A stretch of DNA of 64,000 bases from Verpa conica (taxonomy: Eukaryota; Ascomycota; Pezizomycetes; Pezizales; Morchellaceae). A program made the position numbers and the translations under genes. Shown here piece by piece: positions 22,573 to 35,383 of the stretch. Location of the stretch: assembly GCA_033030425.1 (NCBI GenBank), contig JAUFSD010000007.1, positions 1,736,001 to 1,800,000 on the forward strand, written 5' to 3'. Every line of letters begins with the position of its first letter. Within the stretch, counting starts at the first letter, position 1. A model generated the notes under the pieces. That model had not been told where the DNA came from. It saw only the letters and a list, made by a program, of their open reading frames with translations, and made no database searches.

Positions 22573-25500
22573 TAGATGAGTAGCAATAGATATTATTAGG
22601 TAGCTAGAGGTGTTATTTGTAAGTTACTTTTAGGTATTCTTAAAGGAAGAGTATTTTGCACCGTTGAGCCTATATTATATGGCGAGTGAGAGATCATGAC
22701 GATGACTACTAGAAACATAAATAATCCACTAGATGTAAATTGTCTTGATTACCACTTCCTAGCTAAAGAAAACTTCAATAAAAAAATTTCTTAGCCTTAT
22801 AGACCCACCTTAACATACCCTCCCCCTCATTAAATCTATTCCTTCAATTCATACGGTCGCACTCTCAGAAACAAAGTGAGGTGTCCCCCTTCCAAGCATG
22901 CAGGAGTAGCCGAACATAGTGACACAACATTCATATGGTGACAAAACAGCTTAGCGATATACAGAAGAGGCATAACCCAAGCCACCCGATCGCAAATGTT
23001 AATCGCCCCTTCGCCCCAGCCAGTAAGTTGTAGAATTTAAAGGTCACCTGCCCTGTCTCGGAACTAGCCTGTCGAGCTTGAGGAGCTGTCGTGTGAGGGT
23101 CTATGACTCGGCATTTCCCATTTGACATAAATAAGTTTTTTTAGACATACGCTGACGACTCTGGCCATCAATTCCTAGAAACACCTACTGCCGAATAATT
23201 TTGCCACTAAAAACCCAGCCCTTCTGCGTGTGGGGTGCGTGTGGGTGCGTGTTTGTGTTTGTGGGCGCACATTTATGTGTGTGCCTTAATTTCCTCCCAA
23301 TCCTGGTAGGAACACACCTTCCCGTTAACCATGGATGAGCAAAAAACTTCCCCTAAGACAAAAATAAAGTAGTTGTATTGAGAAGATGACAAACGATAAG
23401 AGGTAAGGATATTGATAAGGATGGTGATACAGACGAAACAGAAGGGATTGCCTGATACAACTTCTTGTGTTCTGTTCCTGAGCCGGTTGTTGGAATTGTT
23501 TCTCATATCGTCTCGTGACTATTAGAAGGAAATATGAGAGCCTAGAATAACTCAAAACCATTGAGAACCAGGTGAATGAAAAACTTAATACAGAAAGCCA
23601 GTTGTTGCGCTGCATGGACACGACGACCCTAGCCACCATCCCATAAAAGCACATGGTTCCTCTAGACCGGAAACTCAAACACCTTATGCATATATATGCA
23701 TCCATTAAATGTATTCGTCCAATGACTCGAGTTATGCCTGCAAGGCGATTGAGGGCCAGACGTAGGGAATAATCTTTAGCGCCAAAAATAACCAACAGGA
23801 TAGTGCAGCCCAGTGATTATAGAAATAAAACATAGTTGTATAAAGAGAATAGAGAAACATCTGTCTCTCTTTGATTCCTTGATGTTATCACCTCAGAGAC
23901 TACCGTATAATCTAGGTTAGTTCGATCCGCTAAACAGGGTTTAGCACGCACTGGAACAGTTGGAGCCATGGACATTGAAGACACTAGCACAAGAAAGGTA
24001 GATACCTGTACTAATACAGATGAAACCTGTTACAGTTTTTCTTTTTTTTGCCATGAATTACGCACATTACCCCCGGTCGTAGCGGGTCGAATTAACCCAG
24101 ATTATATGGTACTGCTACCTGCCTAGGTACCAGGAGTGGGAATTGTTAGGTGCTCAGTCATAGTTACCGGCAGCCTCATTTACAAGGCCCAGTGTATACT
24201 TCAGAGGTACTGTCCTCCTCCTCAACCAATCGCCCTAGTGCTAACCATGAGCATCGTGTCCACCAGGAAACCTTGATTACACTAATACAAGAATCTTATC
24301 CGCATTAGCTGGGAGAACCATAACCTACAGAAGCAGTTCTTACCCTTAATTACACAAAAAAAACTTCCCCCCGGTGTAGCAAGTGGCAGAAAGCAGCCCT
24401 TGCTAAAAAAAAATTTCAGTAAGATCCCCCAGCCACACTTTGTCCCGTGTGGCGAGCACTCCTATATGGCGGACAAGGGCCTAAACAGGCAACGAATGAC
24501 AGAAAACTAGATTATGGTTAGAGATATAGACCCCCGTTCGCCACACAGCGGTGAACGACTGTACATATATGAACAGACTTTAGAAGCACACAAACTCACT
24601 AAAAATTATGTGGCTTTTGAGTTCCCAAGGCCATTGGACCAATAATCCAATCTCTAGAGCTTTTCGGTGTTTAGTTCAAAGCTCTTAATACGAGGTGCGA
24701 AAATGCGACATGAAGTGACCCAATTATAGATGGCCCATAGAGCCTAGTTATAGGGTATGGCTGAATATACCATCATATCGCGAGGCTGAAGCCTATATCC
24801 CACTTACTATAGGCTCCGCAAACGACCAATAAAAGACTTGCGAGTGATTTCCTGTGGTTACAGCCTTCTCGGTCCGGAGAATCGTGATTCTCTCTCAAAA
24901 TTTTCAAGTATATATTAAGATCGGAAATTATAAAAGTTTTTATGAATGAATTTGTCATAAATAAAGTTTTTATGAGCTTAAGCGTGTTTACAACTAATCC
25001 AATTTCGTAGTCCGTACCACCCCGAGTGATTAGAGATGATTTTCAAAACCACCATAATACTTTAGCAAGGAGCCCGCAAGCCTGAGAAGGCCTCGCTCAC
25101 TCTAATGTTAGGTGCCCTGACTAGCCGAGCGCCACTCCATATGCGCTAAAAATCAATAAAAGGACTCCTGCCACCGAGTGATCGGCGGTGTTAGGGTAGA
25201 TTAGATATGTAATAAAATATACAAGAGCGTCAATGCACACCGAAATACGCCTTGGGATGTTAAAATAAGAAGTGGAAAGCCTCAGATTGCGAATACTTCG
25301 CCAATTCTAGCCATTCACAGAAGGAGGTTGCCACTATGACTATCAACAAACGTCCAAGCGTGCAGTTTAGACCTAGATATTACTAGTGAACGCGTACTCA
25401 GTCAAAAGAGTATACGGAACTCCGAACGACGCATAAAGGTCCGGACCAGGGTCTGCAGATCAAAACAACTCCTAGTATCTTTATAGTGATCATACGCCCA

Positions 25501-28491
25501 GAGCCCGATATCGATTCAGGCGAGTTGGGGTCATACAGCCTACGCCACTCTATGAATATCATGTTACTAGATTTTAAGTTTGAAATTAAACCCAATCAAC
25601 ATTGCAAGACATGGTTGATCCCCTTTCGGTAGTTGGCCGGTAGTTTTGAGCCGAGGATTAACTCCATAACCAACAAAAAAAGATAGCAAAGAGCCGATAG
25701 CCACATTGCAAAAAGGTGTCTCATATCTATAGTCAAAGGCAAGGCCTCGAGATCCTGTTCTAAAAAAGCTGCGCTGTGATCTCTGCATTTCACGAAGCGC
25801 ATGGCGGGATATATACCTCGTAGTTATATAGTTTCTTTTGAAAACAACTGTCATTTTGTTGGTCCTGTCATACAGCCCTGTGCGTCAAAACAGCAAATAG
25901 TGTCTGAGGGCAAATTTATACCCGAAAGTGGATCTCGATCCACGACTTGAGAAAGGCTGCAAATAGTGTTCTGTTCAAGCTCACAATATTCACATGGGAA
26001 GAAAACCCAGCAGGATCTTCTGACAAACCTACCCGTCAATATAACCCAGCTAAATGTGCAAAGCTCGTCATCAGGCAGGACTCACCACATGCCCTGGTTA
26101 CATTAATGCCCTTGCTAAATCTTGGGTAGAATAATAACCAATAAATAGAGGCTAGAGCCCGGGAGTTTACTTTCCCTTGTCCACGTTCACTAGCTATCCC
26201 CTTAAGACATTGGCAGCGGCCCGCAGCTCAAATTGTACGCTACCTATCCCAAACACATTAAGGCATAGAGAAAAACTATCTCGAGGATCTGGTTAGGAGC
26301 TTGTGAATCTATAAAGAACCGGTTGTTGTATTGCTTTTGATTTTAGAGTAGCTATAGCCTAAGAATTTAGGGCCATGCACTCCAGGAGTCTATGAAGAAT
26401 ATCGGATGGTCCGAACCCCGTCAAACTATCATATTATGCGAGTTCGTTGTCGTGCTACCGATACGGAAATGGGATATCATATTTCTTTCTCCATTATGTC
26501 CTGCATTAGAAATCGCGCTGCCGCAATTTTCTCTCCGTGTTTTAGGGCGGGCCGTCCATTACCCGGTCGCCTTGCTTCTTCCCCGTAAACAGTGTTCCGC
26601 ACAAGATCATCATATTTGAAGCAATAATTACCCCGATTTATCCTCCAATTATTCAATTGATCATCTAAAAAACTTGACATAAACCATGGTGTCTACTTCG
26701 TTCAAGATAGGTATCCCGCGCTGCGACGCGCGGCTGCGGTTGCTAAGGTGAGGTTGTAGCGCTCAATTTCAATATTGCGCGGAGATTTGCGATGTGGCGC
26801 AACGTGGGTTCGCAATTCTGTTCCAGATGGGTTGTTGATTCTGACCATAACGATGATCGAGTCTAGAAACAGGGATGTACAGCTGGCGAATCAGGACGTC
26901 CATACGGGAGTGTATAGCCAATTGGATGCTACGCACCAACAAAGCCCATTCTCAAGTCCTCCATACCGACACGAGTATACCGGGAGATCTAGACATGTAT
27001 GCTAGTCTCGCATAAGTGGCTAGAAGCACGGAGACAGGCTTCAAAGACCACGACTAGCCTATCAGCTTGTAGTGATGGGAACTTGATGCGAGTCACGAAC
27101 ATAGCTCGTGCAATTTAACACTGCGGTACTGATCACAAACTGGCTTTTCAGTGTGCTGCGATCTAGAATGTCGCTTTGGGCAACCCGGGCACCCTAGGTA
27201 GACTGTAGGTTTTCTTTTCTTCCATCTCCCCAACACAGACCCATCTCAATTTCCCGTAAGTTCCTTATCTACGAGCCTTGACTGGACGATATTCCTAGCA
27301 GTAACCAGATGCTGCTCTTTTGCGTCGATAAAATATGCAGTATGACACACTAGTGCAGCAATGCAGTAACTCAACAGCTGGTAGCGAACATGTAAAGTCC
27401 CGAGATGCATTGGTATTTGCAACAGCAACAATAGCCACCCTTTAGGCTCTTTCAACCTGCAATGAGGCCTAGTTGAGACCCGTCAATTTATGATACTAGT
27501 AGGTGATTAGACACTTTTAGTCATCCCTGATCCGTGAAATCGAGTCACTTCTCTCAATCCATGTAACTAAGGTACCCTTCATGTATGTCTGAAAGACACG
27601 ATGATAGAGCACCTGCTGCGGACTAACGGACACTGAAGGGCCCTGCCTATTTGATTTCCAGTAGCCTACAGACTTCGAAAAACTGACACGTCACCTGCAA
27701 GTAGTCTGTGGAGGTTAGGGTTCCTGTACGAACTAAAGATCTGCCGACAGGGGTAAGGGAAGACTTATCATGAGGGGAAGACATACATGAGTGCCCGTGA
27801 TCTCAATGATCATCAGGTTCCTCTCCGCGGAGAGCAGAACAGGTACTGCTGTCGCCATCGGATTAGCAAGGATGACTTCATAAGTTGCTACTGCAGATAC
27901 CCCACCAGCTCTTCAGCGGAGGTAACGAGTGCAAATTGCTGGCAATGAGGGCCAGCAGAAGAACAGGACAACTATGGAGAGGGAGGTGAAGATGAAGATG
28001 ATGTACGGCCCGCATGGAGCAGGGGTAACGGCAGCTGTGGCAGGGGAATTGTGCATGGGGATAGAAAGCTTAGCAGAAATACCGACTAAAGCGGACCAGG
28101 GCATCGAACTTTGACCGGCGAGAGAGAGGCCATCTCTGGTAGGCCGTATGGCTAGCCCACCAAGATTGCCACATCATGGCGGGTCACTCCCGCTTTGAGC
28201 CTGTCCTTTTCATCCGAGCTGGCACGCTCTTGCCCCCTGTGGCTGCATACCTGCATTGCATTAGTGACCACCTAGAATATTCCCCAGCCCATGCTCGGCC
28301 ACGCCCGATTTCGCGGGGTGCCAGTGCGGCCATGTCTGATCAATGATAGGCCTACACAAGAAACTTTGATCTCGATGCACAACGTGTCTGGTGTCTGCGG
28401 CTTGCTGCCTATTGGGAGACCTACCACATAACTAGCCACCTTCCTGCCCTACATGCGTAGGCTTTGTAGGCATGCCTCATAAACACCATTC
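22573..28491. other. Gene desert, about 5.9 kb
   Basis: No supported gene. Frames over 60 codons start mostly at non-ATG codons and have hydrophobic, unpatterned content. The exception is a pair of small ATG frames on the minus strand (26039-25851 is TTG/ATG ambiguous; 25854-25567, 95 codons) with no recognised family. A TG/GTGC-rich patch lies near 23228-23285. Composition shifts several times, which is compatible with old mobile-element debris, but no terminal repeats or transposase motifs were seen. The last about 400 bp should include the promoter of the Zn2Cys6 gene. Confidence 0.5.
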
Positions 28492-30962
28492 ATGGCTTCA
28501 ACGCGCCACCCCCGCTCGCGAACAGGTGAGTGATAGTTTTATGTTTTTCCGCTGATGAAAAGGGTTGGGGAAGGGAAAGAACGGATCTACTTCTACTGAT
28601 TGTCTAACTGGTGATAACTTTAGGTTGCTGGATATGCCGTCTTCGGAAGAAGAAATGCGACGAAGCGAGACCAGTTTGCCAACAATGCAGAGGTCTAAGG
28701 ATTCGATGCGATGGATACGGAATTGCCCAGCCAGTCTGGATGAGGGACCCGGAAGCAGCGAAGAAGAAAAAGGAGGAGATCAAGCTTCAAATTGGCAAGC
28801 GAGGTAGACGGAGGAAGAAGACCCTGGTTCAGATGGTCAAAGATTTTACACCAGAGAACAACGGCATAGAAGGGAAAATAGTGCAACAGCATGAAGCTGG
28901 TGGTGATGGAAACAAAGACGATACCTTAGAGGACAATATTCCAACGAAAGCTTCAGAAGAGCCAGACGATGATGAGAGAAGCGTCGATGGAACGCAGCCC
29001 TTTACTTTTGAAATGATCAAAGGTGGAATACAGCTCTTGAAACCCTTTGATGAAACATCGGAGAGATCTAGTTCCCAGGCTATTGCAATGCTCGACTCAC
29101 CTCATCCACCTATTGGATGTTTTCGATGCCCTATCAAAGATTCCTTTGCAAAGAGTGCTCATCCTATATCTGGCTATGAGTTGCTCGATGCGTCCACAGG
29201 AAAGCCCTTGATACAGGGCATCAGATCAGAGGCCGTATTAGTAGATACGCTTCAGCTTTGGAAGCATATGAACCCAAGCATTCGGACAAAAGAAGAGGAG
29301 ATTGACCATGACGAATACGATGCTATCATCGCATCATTCACGTCATTGTCTACAAGCCAGACCCCGTTTGGCTTATCAGAAATTTCGGACCCTTCACTCA
29401 TACCACCGATAAAAAGAAATGAGTTGAATCTTGTTAAGAACTTTATCCGAAATGTTTTCCGACTAACCTATTGTGGCATGTCGGAAGCTCGAATCCATAA
29501 GTCGCTGCGGGAGGTTGTCGTCCCTATGTTATGCGCCAACCCTGGATTCCTAAAGGGGTGTATGAGTAGCAGTGCTATGCATCTAGCCCTTTCCAGCGGA
29601 CAGCCTGGTCTTGATGTCAAGACTCTGCTATTAGATGCCTTAAAGCACGCTATCGATTGTATTCATGATTTGAATACTAGACTAGATGAAGGTGCATCAG
29701 AGAAAACTCTTGCCTCAATATTGATACTTACATCTTCAGAGGTTAAACCCCCCGCCCTACAATTATTCACTTTTAATTCTTTAGCCCCTTTCTGGTTATC
29801 AGCCCTTTCTCTCCTGTATCGTACATACAAAACCAAAAAACAGAACTATTACCTACTTATTGGATCAAAACATCTACATAACCCACCAAGGGGTCCAAAG
29901 ATAAAGACACATAACTGACCAGCCATATAGGTATCTTCATCGTCATCCACCTGGAAGCCTCACCTCACGGCAGCAATCGAGTGTCTTGTTCAAATGGATC
30001 TCTTAAATCGACCAACCCATAGCGCCATTACAAAATTCCTAATGTCCCGCGTCATTTGGCTAGACATAATATCAGCACTAACGCTTGGACGTGCTCCACA
30101 ACTTTGGGCAAACTACCGTGAGATACTATCTCGACCTCTACACGAAAGATCTTATTGCGGACTCCTGGAGATGATGGGTTGTGACGACACAGTTATGCTC
30201 CTCGTATCAGAGGTAATGTGTGTCGAAGACTATAAAATTCGGACACTGGATGATGGTATAATTAGCTGGAGGAGAGGAAGGGAGAGAGCGATGAAGTTAG
30301 ATGTACGCTTGAGAGATAGGGACCTGCCTATTGCTGTGAAGCTTCCTCCTTCCCCGGAACCGCCATTTCAGCCACTACCATCATTATCACACGAAGATAA
30401 AGGCTCTAAAGATGGCACTAATAATTACCTAGTTTCACCATCACCAACTCTAGACTCTCTCACAACTTCTGAAGGCACCGCTGCCATTTTTAGAGAGGAA
30501 ACATCCCTAGACTCTGTTAACTTCCCTGGTGACCACTACATTCCTTTCGAGATAGCCCCTGACCAAGGTATGGTAATCAAAGCTACTAGTGCCGCTTTCC
30601 GCACTGCAACACGGATCCACCTCTGGAGCATCGGTCTCGGCTTCTACCCACGCCTCAGCTTCTTCCAACAACTACTCGAAGAGCTAGTAATCATGATCAC
30701 ATTAGTTCCTATTAGGCTCAACAGGATAGTCGCATGGCCGCTACTAGTAGGAGGCTGTATCGCCATCGAACCAAAGGATCGTGAGTACTTTGCTAGCCGC
30801 TGCACAATGGGTGACGGTAGCTTATGCGGGATTGCGAAAATCATGAAGGAGGTGTGGAAAAGGAGTGACGAAAATGATCTAAACCTGGGAGTTGGGTGTA
30901 GGAAGGAGGTGCACTGGAGGAGTGTCATGAGAGAGCAGGATATGGAGATTTTATTGATATAA
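28492..30962 (+). CDS. Zn(II)2Cys6 fungal transcription factor
   Basis: Three exons: 28492-28525, 28624-29741, 29931-30962, about 727 residues. The tiny first exon encodes MASTRHPRSRT and splices into GCWICRLRKKKC; it supplies the only ATG upstream of the zinc cluster. The cluster is C13-X2-C16-X6-C23-X6-C30-X2-C33-X6-C40, a complete binuclear zinc knuckle. It is followed by a basic KKKKEE..GKRGRRRKK segment and an acidic, disordered stretch. The second intron (189 bp, phase 0) joins ILTSSE to VSSSSSTWKPHLTAA, a typical region of the fungal-specific TF domain type 2 (Fungal_trans_2), continuing with IECLVQMDLLNR and VIWLDIISALTLGRAP. A nuclear regulator; targets cannot be told from neighbours, since the gene stands alone in poor sequence. 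Confidence 0.9.
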
Positions 30963-33900
30963 CATCTTACAGACATGGTGTTTGACTTTCGGTAAGTATA
31001 TGATGGACTGTTTTTTCTTAGGCTTGGCTATGGGGTCTAAATTGAAAGCTTTCATTTTGAGTTTTATCTTTGTTTACTTTTTTTATTTGAGAAGAGGATG
31101 GTATCAAATGGTTTGAGTTTTATCTATCATGGAGGAGTTTTGGATTAGTGGTTGAAGGGTACTTCAGTCTGTTGGTTTTCTTTAGATAATTTTCTTTGAT
31201 GTGAGCAACTCCAATCTATTGGCCTGTCTTTCTCGGAACGATACGCTGGTTGGGGTAGTGCGAGTGTGGTACTGTGATCATGGCGGTTCTAAGTTCAGAG
31301 ATGTCGAAACAAACTCTAAACCACCCTATAAACATAATCTAAGGTTATACCACTGCTAATTGAAAACCCTGGATATTAGAGCGCAGATTCTCTATATTAA
31401 GCAGCAAAATTTGATCTGGAGCTGGATCGGGCCTACCTAGCACATGTTACTTTTTGTGAATCACAGACGTAAAGCCACTTAAAAAACCAGAATAAGTCAG
31501 TCACCCCTTGTTGACAGCTTTGCTTAACCCTATCCCATAAAAGCACCAAAAGATACTCAACTATTTTATACGGACTAAAGGTCCTAAGACCCTAAGATTA
31601 TTCGAAGTAAGTTCTTACGCGCTTTATCTAACTCCCATCGCCACTTTATTGGCTTTCCCAAGAACCATACCTCACGCGGCTTACAATTTTAAACAGGTAA
31701 CTCAGCTAGACTAGGCTATATTAAAACAGATGCTCAATCAGTCCTAGAAAAACCACTAGAAGTGGATTTCTATTCTCCAATAACTTATTCTACCTCTATC
31801 CCTACTTATATAGAGGCATTACTTCTAATATCAGTTATTTTGATACTCAATCCACTCGTCAAGCAAGAGCCTCTTCCCTTTCTACTACCTCGTTAGCTAC
31901 AACCATATCTCAAATACCAATCCTTACTAATTTAACGGGTGAATTATTATAGGGCTCCCTCTGTGTTCCCTCATTCCTTTGAGAGTTGTGTACCCATCCC
32001 CGATTTTACTATTCACCGATGTTTCTGATTATGTCATTAGAGAAACTAGCGCCAACCGGCTTTCTACCCGTACAAAACGTTTCTTTTTGCGTGGCGGCGG
32101 CGGCTCAACACAGAGAACACCTGAATCAGTTTAAGAGTAGAAATATATGCCTTACGCACGTTGTTTTGACCCTACGAGTAGATGTAGCCTTACAGGTTTA
32201 CGGAATAGGCGTTAAAATAATAACAGGTTAAGCATAGTTGCTTGCATAGTTGTCTTTCTAGTGATATTACTTTGGGGATTTTATCAAAGGAAATACCCTA
32301 GGTAGGTCCTGTTTTTTGTTTTTTTATCTTCCTGCTTTTTTACTACCGAACTAATTAAGGAGGTATTTCTAGTCCCGAGTACACAATTAAGACATCCACT
32401 CCTATATTAATACTATGCTCCATATATTTATGATTCATTCATTATATTAATACTATTTCTTCTCATTTTGTCCCTTTTCAGACTTGCCCGAAAAAACAAA
32501 CCTCGGTGCCCTAACATACGGAAGAGATCCTACTCGAGAATCTTACGAAACATCTATAAAAATATCTAAGTATACCCCATTAACCCCCTACTAATAAATC
32601 TCTCTTCATAGATACCTCCAAAAGCGAATATATACTTCATCACTCAGCCTAGTAATATTAACTGCACAGCATCATTACCACCACTTCAAGAAAAACCAGT
32701 ATTAATGATATATAAGTACCTTCCCAGAAACTCTAATACCCAATTTTTATAAATAGGAAGTAAGAGACCTCTTTACCAGCTTTTATTTTACAAAAAACTA
32801 GAAGTAAAAAACTTCTAATCACATCTTATCACTCGGGTACTCCAAACATTCCTAAGGTCATACCATCTATCCATCCTCTTAAATCTACTAATATAAAGAG
32901 AATCTATTTTCCTACTAACCTATACCCACCCCAATCATCTAACATCATAATAATAGCCCTCTAACACCCCCTAGTAAATACGAACCCCGCATTACGTACC
33001 AGGACCAGCCTCCCCCTTCCCCAGATACAAAAAAAACGTACCATGTACATACGTCAACCTCGTCTAAGCATTTCCCCCATATTATAAATCCGTCTTGGCG
33101 ACTAATCACACCCTTCCCCTCTTCCAAGACCGGCCCGCACAGCTAGTATATTACAAACCGGGCCGAAAAGGGACAATACAGCCCCCACGCCGAAACAATA
33201 TAGTTCAACCCCCCCGTGATAATCAACCCCCTTCACCTCCCCCATTCACCTCCTCCGGGGCGGTCTAAGATTCAACAATAGAGACCAGACGGTCGGATAG
33301 ACGGCACATTTGTGTTTCATGTCTACGTGTCTAATGTCCGAATTATTACGAGTCGGGTTTGTGCGTTTGGGACTGGGCGGCTTGGCGAGGTCTGAAATAT
33401 GTTCTAGTGAACGGTAAGACCTGATAATAATAGAAAATGAGCTAAATTATGACTTGGGCTTCAGTTCCTGAGAGTGACTAACAAAAAGCAGAACCGTCTT
33501 GGTGGTGTAAATATAGGTCCCCCGGATCATTGACACTGGAACTTACTTCCGTATTTAAGATTCATGCGTAGATGTATCAAGCCCAAACACTTCAGGGGTG
33601 GGAAAAAAAGATATCAAGAAAACTATGAGGGAAATAATAATTTGTAAAAATATGAAACAAGATAAGAGACCTAATCGCATATCTTTTTTTTTTTTTGATG
33701 TAAGCTGTGAAAAGAACCTAAAAGAATCTACGAGCTGCAGGTACAAGGAATATTTAGTTTCTAGAACTAGTCAGGCCCTTGAGTCCACGTTTTTCCCATT
33801 TCCCCGGACAAAAGTCAGTCAGCTCAGCCTTACACACACACTCTCTCTCTCCCTTGTATCAATTCAGCCGTAAACACATGTCCAACGCACTCCATTGTTG

Positions 33901-34304
33901 AGCTGATATATGCTTGTCAAAAAAAAAAAAAAAGGCATGTCATATAAAACTTTCCAATATAGGCTAAGCTCCTGAACGCGTCTAAAAGATAAGCACTTGA
34001 CCCATCTTGAGCTGAAATTCCCAAGCCACACAGATGCACAGTTGGAAAACGCGTAAAATAGAATAAAAACGCAAAACGCGCAAAAAATCACGCTAATGGT
34101 TACCGATGAGAAAATTAAGGGTGGTATTACGTATCTTAGTTCTCATTCAGCCCGGCATTGCCGCATCCCCCGTCCTTCATCCCCCATTCCTTCCCCAGAA
34201 AAGCACCTAAACCATAAACCCCTCAAGAGCTCTCCCAAAAAAAGAAGCCAAGGTTAAGCAAAAAAGAAAAAGAAAAAAGAAAAACAATTAGGAAAGAAAC
34301 CCGA
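30963..34304. other. Intergenic region, about 3.3 kb, AT-rich
   Basis: No supported gene. The part from about 31550 to 32900 is strongly A/T-biased with stops in all frames and could be a mutated repeat. A CT run lies at 33838-33854, and T/A runs at 33684-33696 and 33919-33933. The 33100-33260 segment is C-rich. No known element recognised. Confidence 0.45.
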
Positions 34305-35383
34305 TTACTCAACCTCAATACCATCCCCGTCCTTAATTGCCTGACTCATACTAATCCATTCCTCCATAATCTTCCCTTTACCAGCTGTTTCCATAGATGT
34401 TTTGGCTGCTGCCTGACGACCGGTTGTACCACGGCGTTTGACAACTAGGCAAAGAATCCGGGAGTGTATGTTGAATCCCTCATATTCAGTTTCTAAGCCT
34501 AATTTCTTCTTATCATCGCCTTCGCCTTCTTCCAGGTCCTCAGCAAAGAGGCTGTCAGAAGGCGAGTCAGGAATTATGACTATGGGGGTCCTTTGGCGTT
34601 TCGACGGGGGTTCATAGGGGTCACTATCGCTTCCGTCATCCCCATCACTTCTGCCCCCGTCCGAGAGCGCGGGGGATTTGCGCTTTTTGCTTTTTGTGCG
34701 AGTGCTCCGCCGGGTTTCTACAGACCCTGATTCCACGCCCCTGTCTTCTTGATCGCCGTCTGGGACAACGAAATTGGGAATCGGAGCCATAGGTATATTG
34801 GTCAACCGAATTGAGTCCTCGGAAGGCTCACGGCGGATCTCTACTGTCGCGGAACTCCGGCCGCCGCCGCCGCCAGTGAGCTTTGACGAGTTGGATAGGA
34901 TCTTCGGGGGTGCTACACGGAGGTTCTTCCGCTTCGTCATTACAGTATGACGGGTTCCTGAGTTTGTAAGAAAGAGGGAGATCTCGAAATCATCTGTTTA
35001 TTTGTCACTAGTTAGTTACGCTGTGTTTACCAACCGTGATTGATGACATCATAGCCCATAGCTGAGCCACAAACCTTCGACAACAACATCCTTCACAGCA
35101 ACCGCCTTCTTCCCCTTCACCCTCTCACGATCCCTTTGCTCCAGAAGCTTCGGAAAGACGAGTGGTTTAACACTCGTGAATATTCGCGGAAGGATGTTGT
35201 ATCGTGGTGATAGAAGCCATGTGTTTAGATCCGCAGGATTATCCAAGTAGATGCGACACTCGAGAACACTAACTTGTGCGGGGTACCAAGAGGGACACAA
35301 TTGGTTAGACGGATATGAACAGGAGCACGGGGCAACTCTTACGTATATTTTGAAACGCGACAGTAGCGACGTAGGGTAGGCAT
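34305..35383 (-). CDS. Conserved-looking nuclear-type protein of unknown function
   Basis: I assemble three exons on the minus strand: 35383-35343, 35268-35075, 34993-34305, with introns of 74 and 81 bp; 307 residues. The frame is kept at both joins, giving MPTLRRYCRVSKYTVLECR and VKDVVVEDDFEISLFLT. Residues about 1-105 look like a folded domain (RIYLDNPADLNTWLLSPRY, then a basic KGKKAVAVK). The middle is disordered with lysine-rich nuclear signals (TKSKKRK, PSKRQR), acidic blocks and a SUMO-interaction-like IVIIPDSPSD. A second short ordered segment, EGFNIHSRILCLVVKRRG, is near the C-terminus. I do not recognise the family name. The layout suggests a nuclear, perhaps DNA- or chromatin-associated role (inference). 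Confidence 0.8.

Noticed and set aside
23325..23795. 156-codon minus-strand frame in the 22.6-28.5 kb desert
   Set aside because: Starts at a TTG, hydrophobic and unpatterned, with no promoter or splice context.
22573..28491. Repeat-induced point mutation or a complete transposon in the desert
   Set aside because: No terminal repeats, transposase or reverse-transcriptase motifs were recognised, and the base changes needed to argue for RIP cannot be scored without a second copy.
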